From Thalassotalea sp. PS06 (lineage in GTDB: Bacteria > Pseudomonadota > Gammaproteobacteria > Enterobacterales > Alteromonadaceae): 64,000 nucleotides of DNA. Shown here piece after piece: positions 8,626 through 15,893 of this stretch. The translations under genes and the position numbers were made by a program. The DNA is taken from the NCBI RefSeq assembly GCF_007197775.1, contig NZ_CP041638.1, positions 3,100,001-3,164,000 on the forward strand, in the 5' to 3' direction. The first letter of the stretch is position 1. Every line of letters starts with the position of its first letter. The notes under the pieces are model-generated. The model was not told the DNA's origin. It searched no databases and worked only from the letters and a program-made list of their open reading frames with translations.

Positions 8626-9576
8626 ATGAGACAAAACAGAAAACCTCTCCCTCAACTTTCTGGCGAACTTTTCTTAAATGACGCAGTACTTGAGACGGAC
8701 ATCATTTTTAATAAGGGAGTCGATATTCGAGAGTTTGCGGCACATACATTATTAGAAAATAATGAAGGGCGAGAGGTTCTCTCACATTACTTCAAAGATA
8801 TGTTATCACTTGCTAAGAAATCAAAAGCGGGTTTCATTTTGGACTGCCCAACATGGAAAGCCCATATGCACTGGGCTGAGGACCTGGTCGCTAGCGAAAA
8901 TGAAATTAGAAAAGCAAATACTGATTCGGTTTTATTTGCTGCCAGGCTGCGAAATGAGTTCTCAGAAAATGAGCAACCTATTGTCCTTAATGCATTGATT
9001 GGTCCCAAAGGAGATGCATACTCCCCGGAAGAGATGATTTCGGCTGACGATGCCGAGAAATACCATGCTCAGCAAATTGGCTGGCTTGCTGAAACTGATG
9101 TAGACATGGTTACCGCTCTCACTTTCACTCAGGCCGAAGAGGCTATAGGCGCTGTGCGTGCAGCGATGAGCGCCGGTTTGCCAATTGTTGTTTCTTTCAC
9201 CGTCGAAACCAATGGAAAGCTCCCAACAGGTCAGTCACTAGAGAGCGCTATCCGACAAGTGGATACTGCTACAGATAACGGACCAGCTTATTTTATGATT
9301 AATTGTGCTCACCCCGATCATTTCTCAAATGTGATTGATGATGCTCCATGGGCAAGGCGCATACGCGGTCTTCGTTGTAACGCCTCAAGATTAAGCCATT
9401 CTGAGCTTGACGAATGCGACGTCCTTGATGATGGTAACCCTGTTGAATTGGCAGCACAGTATTCCGTACTTAAAAATCGAATGCCCTGGCTGAATGTTTT
9501 CGGTGGTTGTTGTGGAAGCGATCTTCGCCATATTACTGAGATCCCCAAGGTGATGTCAGTAGAACAGAAATTCTGA
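8626..9576 (+). CDS. Homocysteine S-methyltransferase family protein
   Basis: Zinc-dependent methyltransferase (316 residues) of the MmuM/betaine-homocysteine methyltransferase family, transferring a methyl group to homocysteine or a related thiol. The zinc ligands are visible: Cys227 in INCAHP and Cys295-Cys296 in GGCCGSD. The N-terminal barrel strand GELFLNDAVLETDIIF is slightly divergent from the usual DGG start. AAAGGAG lies about 8 bases before the ATG. It stands alone, so substrate (S-methylmethionine or another donor) is unknown. Confidence 0.85.
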   Translation: MRQNRKPLPQLSGELFLNDAVLETDIIFNKGVDIREFAAHTLLENNEGREVLSHYFKDMLSLAKKSKAGFILDCPTWKAHMHWAEDLVASENEIRKANTDSVLFAARLRNEFSENEQPIVLNALIGPKGDAYSPEEMISADDAEKYHAQQIGWLAETDVDMVTALTFTQAEEAIGAVRAAMSAGLPIVVSFTVETNGKLPTGQSLESAIRQVDTATDNGPAYFMINCAHPDHFSNVIDDAPWARRIRGLRCNASRLSHSELDECDVLDDGNPVELAAQYSVLKNRMPWLNVFGGCCGSDLRHITEIPKVMSVEQKF

Positions 9577-9783
9577 ACAATTGGTGCTCAGTAAAAGATT
9601 CGCTATCTTAATTTTTTCGCAAGGTTAACCCCTTTCTGTATGTGGTGGTCAAGTAAAATTGGCTACCACGGTAACTACATAATGCTTTAGGTTAGCAATA
9701 AGAAAGCGACCGTCAATCGGCTAACAAACCAAATTGAAGATCGCTAACTTGATTGCTTTTTGATTTAAAGCAGCAAATCGAAT

Positions 9784-10338
9784 TTAAGGTGTAGCTGACG
9801 TTGCTTTGATAGTGAAAATATTTGAAAAATTGTAATTTCGGCCCCCTTTACTGTCTAATTTAAAGCCTGACCAGCTTTTATAAGCACCTAAACTTGTCCC
9901 CTCAGAATACCTTTTACTGCCATCTTTAGCCGGTTCATCCCACATGATCAGAAAGGAAAAATCATCTGGACCATTTAATTCATAGCTTACAAACGATGCT
10001 CGATAAGTTTCACCAAACTTCTTTTTTTCCTTATCATAACTCTTAACATCGTAATACCCTGAGCTAAAATCAAGAACCCACATCGGCTCACCGCCAGCCT
10101 CATAAAAGGTCAGGCTATAGTCATCATTTTTTTTCGCTACTGCGGGCTTTTCCTCATCATCGCTGATATTCCAGCCACCTTCACCACGAACTCTTATCAC
10201 TAAAGGTTCCCAGGTTCCTGTAGTCCAACCATCAACAATGTGCTTCAACTTCTCTTTATCTACTGCTTCACCTTCACCTGCCATGCTCAACGGCGAGAAC
10301 ATTAAAATTACAACCGATATTAATACTGAAACTCGCAT
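9784..10338 (-). CDS. Secreted protein of unknown function
   Basis: 184 residues with a clear signal peptide (MRVSVLISVVILMFSPLSMAGE). The mature part is charged, with aromatic beta-strand segments such as MWVLDFSSGYYDV and DFSFLIMWDEP. No family recognised. It probably folds as a small beta-rich periplasmic or secreted protein. It is monocistronic: the next gene on this strand is distant. CAAGGAGAC precedes the ATG. Confidence 0.7.
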   Translation of the reverse strand: MRVSVLISVVILMFSPLSMAGEGEAVDKEKLKHIVDGWTTGTWEPLVIRVRGEGGWNISDDEEKPAVAKKNDDYSLTFYEAGGEPMWVLDFSSGYYDVKSYDKEKKKFGETYRASFVSYELNGPDDFSFLIMWDEPAKDGSKRYSEGTSLGAYKSWSGFKLDSKGGRNYNFSNIFTIKATSATP

Positions 10339-10925
10339 AACTGTCTCCTTGTGTTAATTTAGTTTCATCAATATAAAACGCCTACTTAGAGATTGACTCC
10401 GCTCTAATTACGCCTGCGTTTAATTCCTAAACTTAGTAGAAAAGCAACCGAATTCAAGTCGTTAAACGCTTTACTGTTAACGTGAACATTATAAGCTCTA
10501 GACGTTAATGACGCTGAATTGGTAGATCCTCAGCGCAAGTCTAGGAGGGCACCATTCTTTTAATCAATTTCAAATCTAAAAAGAAAGCAACAACCGACTC
10601 GCTCCCAACAAAACATGTAGCCACCTGAATTCACTGAAAAATAGTTGAACCATAGATCACAACGGTACAAAGCTTTGCAAATTGTTACAGATTGGCTCGC
10701 CGAACTAAGAAATACTTTTTTCGAAAAATGCTTACCCCCGTTGCCAGTATATCCGTTGTTTTTGTTTGCTCTGATACTCCCGCTAAGCGTACCTAGACGC
10801 CTCTAAGCGCATCAAGCAAAGCTAAATGGAACTATTTATTCATACTGCTGCACTGCGAGAAACCAGCCTTTTTCTGTTTTTTAAATCGATAAAATAATTT
10901 TGATAATTCCTTTTACAGGTGGTTT
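10339..10925. other. Intergenic region with a tRNA-like remnant
   Basis: 587 bases between divergent genes with no coding sequence I can support. It contains the degenerate tRNA-like segment at 10509-10557 and the upstream region of the pectate lyase gene. Confidence 0.4.
10509..10557 (+). pseudogene. Degenerate tRNA 3'-half-like sequence (second of three)
   Basis: TTGGTAGATCCTCAGCGCAAGTCT followed by GGAGGGCACCATTCT resembles the end of the 7951-8001 remnant, including the bases after CCA (ACCATTCT). The T-arm no longer pairs fully. No tRNA 5' half is present. Confidence 0.4.
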
Positions 10926-12944
10926 ATGCGTAATAAATTTAAACAACCAATAATAATATTGTTTTTAGTTTCATTTCTCACCGCGTGCTCAAATGATGAT
11001 GAAGTTAGCACTGATGAAAACAGTAGCGCTATCGTTCAAAAACCGGACGCATTTTCATTCGCGGCGAAAAACGACCAGCCTAGAAATACTCTCATTTCCT
11101 CCGAGAGCATTACAATATCCGGCATAACATCTAAAGCTGAAGTGAATGTTAATAATGGCGAGTATTCGATTAACCAAGCAGCATTTACCAAGGATAAAGG
11201 ATTCATTGAAAACGGCGATACATTAGCCTTACGAGTATTAAGCTCAAACAACTACGGTGAAACAACCTCAGCAACGGTTAATGTTGGCGGCGTAGAAGCG
11301 AGCTTTGAGGTGACCACTGAAAACGAGTCGCTAGATTCCGTCCCTGAACCTTTTAGCTTTAACAACGCCACTGAACAAACCCCATCTTCACAAACCACTT
11401 CAAATACCATCACAGTTACCGGTATCAATACCGCGACACCAATCCGGATTGTTGGCGGTGAATATAAGGTTAATGGCGGTGCATTTGTATCATCAAAGGG
11501 CACGGTAAATAATGGTGATACAGTAAAAGTGCGAGTACAGAACTCCACAGATTTTAATTCTACGGTTGCAGCCACCCTATTCATTGGCGATGTCAGCGCT
11601 GAATTTAGATCTACAACTGGCGATGAAGAAAAACAAGTTGCCAGCCTTCCATTTCAGGGGTTTGTCGGAAATACTACTGGCGGCGCAGGCGGAAAGGTAA
11701 TTAAAGTTACCAACTTAAATACTAGCGGCCCGGGAAGCTTACAAGATGCAATTGACCAACCTGGTGCGCGTATTGTCGTGTTCGATGTTTCCGGCGTTAT
11801 CGATGGCGACATCACCATTAACCATGGTGATTTAACGATTGCAGGGCAAACGGCGCCAGGCACCGAAGGGGTTACGCTCCATGGTCACCTTTATACGCGC
11901 TATATTCGTGATCCGGATAATAGCTTTGGGAATATTATTGTCCAACATATTAGAGTACGCCCGCCACTTGGGAGAAGGTCTCAAAAAGATCATGATGCCA
12001 TTCAGTTTTCATCGAATAACCACGTTATCCTTGATCACGTGAGTACATCGCACGCGAGTGATGAAAATATTGATTTCTATAGTGGTGCCAAAAACATCAC
12101 GGTGCAGTGGTCGATTATCAGTTTCCCTAGAGAGACACAAACCCACAAAAAAGGCAATGGCTTACTTAATGGTCCGGGTGGCGGTCTAATTGCCGTACAC
12201 CATAACTTATTTGCACACAACAGAAGACGAGCGCCAGCCATTGCTTACGGGCCAGCAGATATCCGTAATAACGTTGTTTACAATAGTAAGGAAGCGACCG
12301 TGCACCACAACCCTGCAGATGGTGAATTCAACATCATTGGTAACTATTACATTGATGGTCCAAGTGAAACCTTATTGCCAATTTGGTTAGACCCTGAAAA
12401 TTCAAACCCGCAGTTAACTTATTATTCCTTTGATAATTATGTTGATGACCCGAACAAGCCCTACACAGGTACGTTCAGCAACCCTTTCCTGGAATTGACG
12501 AATTACAATTTTTATTTAAAAGGCGTAGTAACGGCAGATATGTTTGATAACGAACAGCCTATAGATTTCAGTAAAAAAGCGGGTTATGAGCCAATCACCA
12601 CCGATAGCTCAACCGTAGCCTATCAAAGAGTGTTGAAGTGTGCGGGGGCGTTCCCAAGAGATGCCATAGATACCAAAGCAATAAACGATGTTATGGATAG
12701 AACCGGCAAGTATAACGGTAATAAAGATCCAGACCTGTTTTGGGGATCAACATCTCGCGATATCGATTCCGAAGACAGCGATAACGATGGTATGTTAAAT
12801 ACGTTCGAACAAGAAAATGGGCTAGATCCCAATGACCCTAATGACATTCATACCACCCTTAGTGGTGGTCGTTCAGCCATTGAAACGTTTTTAGAGCAAC
12901 GAGCCATTCAAATAATGGGAAATGCAGAAGAATGCTTTGAATAA
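10926..12944 (+). CDS. Pectate-lyase-like lipoprotein (polysaccharide lyase family 1 type)
   Basis: 672-residue surface lipoprotein predicted to cleave pectate or a related uronate polymer by beta-elimination. The lipobox is LTAC (Cys21). Two similar beta domains (about 40-135 and 137-235), each ending with a VGGVEASFEVTT-like strand, precede the parallel beta-helix from about residue 240 (GKVIKVTNLNTSGPGSLQDA). The helix contains LDHVSTSHASDENIDFY and NRRRAPAIAYG, resembling the PL1 active-site strands. Near the C terminus is DSDNDGMLNTFEQENGLDP, a thrombospondin-3/EF-hand-type calcium loop. It stands alone, without transporters or other pectin genes. Confidence 0.8.
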   Translation: MRNKFKQPIIILFLVSFLTACSNDDEVSTDENSSAIVQKPDAFSFAAKNDQPRNTLISSESITISGITSKAEVNVNNGEYSINQAAFTKDKGFIENGDTLALRVLSSNNYGETTSATVNVGGVEASFEVTTENESLDSVPEPFSFNNATEQTPSSQTTSNTITVTGINTATPIRIVGGEYKVNGGAFVSSKGTVNNGDTVKVRVQNSTDFNSTVAATLFIGDVSAEFRSTTGDEEKQVASLPFQGFVGNTTGGAGGKVIKVTNLNTSGPGSLQDAIDQPGARIVVFDVSGVIDGDITINHGDLTIAGQTAPGTEGVTLHGHLYTRYIRDPDNSFGNIIVQHIRVRPPLGRRSQKDHDAIQFSSNNHVILDHVSTSHASDENIDFYSGAKNITVQWSIISFPRETQTHKKGNGLLNGPGGGLIAVHHNLFAHNRRRAPAIAYGPADIRNNVVYNSKEATVHHNPADGEFNIIGNYYIDGPSETLLPIWLDPENSNPQLTYYSFDNYVDDPNKPYTGTFSNPFLELTNYNFYLKGVVTADMFDNEQPIDFSKKAGYEPITTDSSTVAYQRVLKCAGAFPRDAIDTKAINDVMDRTGKYNGNKDPDLFWGSTSRDIDSEDSDNDGMLNTFEQENGLDPNDPNDIHTTLSGGRSAIETFLEQRAIQIMGNAEECFE

Positions 12945-12956
12945 AGCAAATCCATA

Positions 12957-12983
12957 AGAGCCGAATTATTCGGCTCTTTTTTA
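12957..12983 (+). terminator. Rho-independent terminator
   Basis: AGAGCCGAA and TTCGGCTCT pair around a four-base loop and are followed by six T residues, directly after the pectate lyase stop. Confidence 0.85.
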
Positions 12984-13027
12984 CTCGAGCCTGCACAAGC
13001 ATTTCATAACGGCTGAAGATAATTTAT

Positions 13028-13070
13028 TGGCGCTTGCTTGGTAACATAATCGGTAGATCCCCTGTCCGAA
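13028..13070 (+). pseudogene. Degenerate tRNA-like sequence (third of three)
   Basis: TTGGCGCTTGCTTGGT, CATAATCGGTAGATCC and CCTGTCC closely follow the 7942-7980 remnant, including about 12 bases upstream of the tRNA-like part. The T-loop and acceptor end are lost after CCTGTCCGAA. Confidence 0.45.
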
Positions 13071-13341
13071 TTATGCGTACAAAATACCAAATAAAAAACA
13101 ATTAAATACAGTTCAATCTCGATAACTCGAGCTAATTACCTTGCTCAAATTTTTAAGAGAATCTCTTCGGAACAAATCACATAATTAATCATCAAGAAAC
13201 CTTGCCGTACTGCCCAAGAAATTTACAAAACGGACTAAACTCACTTAACACAAAAACTAAAAACAAGACTTATCAACAAGTTGCAGCAATGGCTTAGTTA
13301 TTGCTGAGTAATTCAGCAATTTTCACGCACGAGGAAATAAA

Positions 13342-13893
13342 ATGAAAACTCCTTTTAAAGTAGTTTTATCCTTAATGCTGTTTTTTGTTTTTAGCCAATC
13401 TAAAGCTGATGTAATCACAGTCGAATTAATCGATAGTGATACTCCAATTGAAGTATCAGGAGATACTAAAGTTGATTTAATTGCCGACTTCGATGGCACA
13501 TTCAATTCGATTAGCTCTCTACTGTTCACCTTTTATTTTGAAGGTGACCTTTTTGATAAGAATGATGAATATATCGTCTTAGGCTTCCCTGATGAAAATG
13601 GACCTGGATTTGGAGCAAGAAACTCTTCTGAAACCTCTTTAGAAGTTAGAATTAGTGGTCTAGTTACAGGTCATCCGGAGCTAGCGTTTTTTCTTGATGG
13701 ATATCAAGAGTTTCAATTTTCAATGTATATGGGTTCATTGAATCTCGCTCGGGCTACACTTACAGCTACAGGCGACTTCAATGCACGTCCAGCGCTCATA
13801 CCAGAACCGCAATCCATAGTTTTGCTAAGCCTAGTATTTTGTGGGCTTTTGATTTCACGTAGAAATGAACCACATAAAAAAAGCCAACATTAG
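13342..13893 (+). CDS. PEP-CTERM secreted protein
   Basis: 183 residues with signal peptide ending FSQSKAD and a C-terminal exosortase signal: ALIPEPQSIVLLSL, hydrophobic helix, then SRRNEPHKK. The body is beta-rich (VITVELIDSDTPIEVSGDTK, IDSDTP), as in many cohesin-like PEP-CTERM proteins, but I cannot assign a named domain. ACGAGGAAATAAA precedes the ATG. Not in an operon; a terminator overlaps its 3' end. Confidence 0.75.
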   Translation: MKTPFKVVLSLMLFFVFSQSKADVITVELIDSDTPIEVSGDTKVDLIADFDGTFNSISSLLFTFYFEGDLFDKNDEYIVLGFPDENGPGFGARNSSETSLEVRISGLVTGHPELAFFLDGYQEFQFSMYMGSLNLARATLTATGDFNARPALIPEPQSIVLLSLVFCGLLISRRNEPHKKSQH

Positions 13894-13906
13894 TTGGCTT
13901 TTTTTA
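13875..13906 (+). terminator. Rho-independent terminator overlapping the gene end
   Basis: AAAAAGCCAAC and GTTGGCTTTTT flank a short ATTA loop and are followed by a T run. The left arm encodes the last residues of the PEP-CTERM gene. Confidence 0.85.
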
Positions 13907-13935
13907 TCTTTTAAATTTTTAAACTTGGCGTAAAT

Positions 13936-14439
13936 CTACTTCAAGATCTTCTCAAAATACTCCACCAGCATCCGCTTGTCGTAACCGATGAGGTCGTCAG
14001 CTTCCATCCCAAACAGTCTGCGGTCCAAATACCCCATATCTTTGATGTCGTCGCTGCCCTCTTTCACCACATTGCCAGAAGCATCTTTGATGGTGTATTC
14101 AAATGCCATACGAGGAATGTATAGGTCTTTGATAACCCGTATTTCCTGGGTATTAAAACGAGTATCGCCCGCTAAATCGATGTCGGTGAATTTTATATCT
14201 ATGGTGGCGTTTTTATCTTCAAATTCATCTGCCAGTGCTTCAGCCAGCTTGTCTGCGACATTCTGCTCAAACCGGGACTGCACCCCCATATTACCCGCTT
14301 CGATATCGGTAAATTCATCAGGATGAATCAAGGTAACCGTTACCATTCTATCCTGGGCAACAATGGTTTCTGGCTTTTCTTCAGTGCTGGAGCACGATGC
14401 CTGCAGCACGATGAATATCAAAACGAATAGCTTTTTCAC
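13936..14439 (-). CDS. DUF3016-type lipoprotein
   Basis: About 167-residue lipoprotein of unknown function. The GTG start at 14439 is chosen because CAGGAG lies 6 bases upstream and it begins a lipoprotein signal (VKKLFVLIFIVLQASC, lipobox Cys). An upstream ATG at 14496 would add an unlikely extension. The mature region (VTVTLIHPDEFTDIEAGN near its start, then paired strands) resembles DUF3016 proteins. Probably an outer-membrane-anchored periplasmic protein. Confidence 0.65.
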   Translation of the reverse strand: MKKLFVLIFIVLQASCSSTEEKPETIVAQDRMVTVTLIHPDEFTDIEAGNMGVQSRFEQNVADKLAEALADEFEDKNATIDIKFTDIDLAGDTRFNTQEIRVIKDLYIPRMAFEYTIKDASGNVVKEGSDDIKDMGYLDRRLFGMEADDLIGYDKRMLVEYFEKILK

Positions 14440-14681
14440 TGTATTCTCCTGTTGGTAACTTAGTTTTAGCTTAGATGCAGTAGCAATCTCCCTCAAACTA
14501 AATTAACCAATAGCAAAAGTCTGAGTCGTCTTCTAAGTTTGCGCTATGCTTGAGAAAATTACTAATTGGCTCAATTAACTCTTCACTCGAACAAGGATAT
14601 GGTTAAACCGAAAATGTCCGAGCAGAAGTACACTCGGATCTAATCCCAATGGCAAACCGGTTCTAATATTCCAAGTTTTTG

Positions 14682-15074
14682 TTAACCCCAAGCCGGGCTG
14701 CAAAGCAGTGCCAAAGAAGCGAAGTAGCCAACAACCCAAACCAGTGAACGCCATTTCGAAATGTCTTTCACATAAAAAATGATATATAGAACTCGGGAAA
14801 TAACATAAGCAATTGCCAGATAGCCGACTGCGCTCGATGTCACATCGGTAACCATCGCCACTAACACACCAGCGGCAAATAACGGAAAGCTTTCGATTTG
14901 ATTGTTGTGAGCAGCATGGGCGCGCTTACCCCATCCAGACAGGGATGCCTGTTGCTCACGAGGATTGTTATTGTCATAACCGCCCTTCATTTTCGCCTGC
15001 GCTTTTACCAATGGCAGTTTTGAAAGGGTGTGCAGCAAGCCTGCGATAAACAGACACCAAAGTTCGATTGTCAT
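14682..15074 (-). CDS. MAPEG family membrane protein
   Basis: 130 residues with four predicted membrane helices and the MAPEG signature region: KRAHAAHNNQIESFPLFAAGVL, with YVISRVLYIIFYV in the next helix. Members include microsomal glutathione S-transferases; bacterial homologues are of uncertain substrate. Full length for the family, single gene. Confidence 0.8.
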   Translation of the reverse strand: MTIELWCLFIAGLLHTLSKLPLVKAQAKMKGGYDNNNPREQQASLSGWGKRAHAAHNNQIESFPLFAAGVLVAMVTDVTSSAVGYLAIAYVISRVLYIIFYVKDISKWRSLVWVVGYFASLALLCSPAWG

Positions 15075-15356
15075 ATTAAACCTCTGAAATTTTGATTTAT
15101 TTTTGTGCCTCTATATTACTCCGATAAGGCCATTGCGCAATGGAGTATGTATCCGAGTGGAAAGACCTTTGCTAACTTTTGAAGATTAAGCCATCACGAC
15201 GACTTTGAGCTATATGCAAAACGAGCTCTTACCTTGTGTCAAAAGTTGATTTAATTTATTGTAAATTGCGCCAAATAATTACTCAGATTGTTGATTTCAA
15301 GAAAAACCAAATTATCGAAATCAACAAGTTAGCATTAGCATAACCTACAGATTTAA

Positions 15357-15893
15357 ATGGAATTAATGTCATCTCTTAGCCGTATAAAAGCCCTAGTTGA
15401 AAATGATAAAAACAAGCTGTTTTCTATCTCTCTACTACTCATTTCCTACTTTATCCTGCGACTGTTTTTCCAGCAGCTACCAGAAGCTAAATCCGTATTC
15501 ATTTTTAGTACCGGTTATTTAGTTGAATGGTTCTATGGCTTCGGTTCCTACGATGGTGAGCAATGGAATTTTTTGATTCATTCCACCAGTTTTGTTGTCA
15601 ATGAATCATGCAGTGGCACAACGTTTTTCTGCTTACTGATGTCATTTCTTATCTACAAAAAACATCTTCAGAATATTTCGATATCTTGGTTACTTCTCGC
15701 CTTCCCTATTGTCATTTTTGCCAACACAATGCGAGTGCTTTCAGCCATTTATCTATTCCAGACATTGTCATTTTTCAACGCCGACAACCTTCAGGAAATA
15801 CTCCATGTTGCTATCGGAAGCATAACGTTTCTCGTCGCATTTTTATTAATTACGCTCAAGCTTGATATGCAGGTAAACAAAAATGAAACCTAA
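15357..15893 (+). CDS. xrtK: Exosortase K-like membrane transpeptidase
   Basis: Small 178-residue polytopic protein of the exosortase/archaeosortase family, predicted to cut a C-terminal sorting signal in the inner membrane. The catalytic triad of the family is visible: Cys85 in VNESCSG, Arg126 in ANTMRVLSA and His150 in EILHVAIGS. It lacks the long N-terminal half of EpsH-type exosortases, matching the short XrtK type. It overlaps by 11 bases the gene of an MSEP-CTERM-like protein, the known partner arrangement. The start is ATG 15357, with a second in-frame ATG at 15366; neither has a strong ribosome site. Confidence 0.75.
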   Translation: MELMSSLSRIKALVENDKNKLFSISLLLISYFILRLFFQQLPEAKSVFIFSTGYLVEWFYGFGSYDGEQWNFLIHSTSFVVNESCSGTTFFCLLMSFLIYKKHLQNISISWLLLAFPIVIFANTMRVLSAIYLFQTLSFFNADNLQEILHVAIGSITFLVAFLLITLKLDMQVNKNET

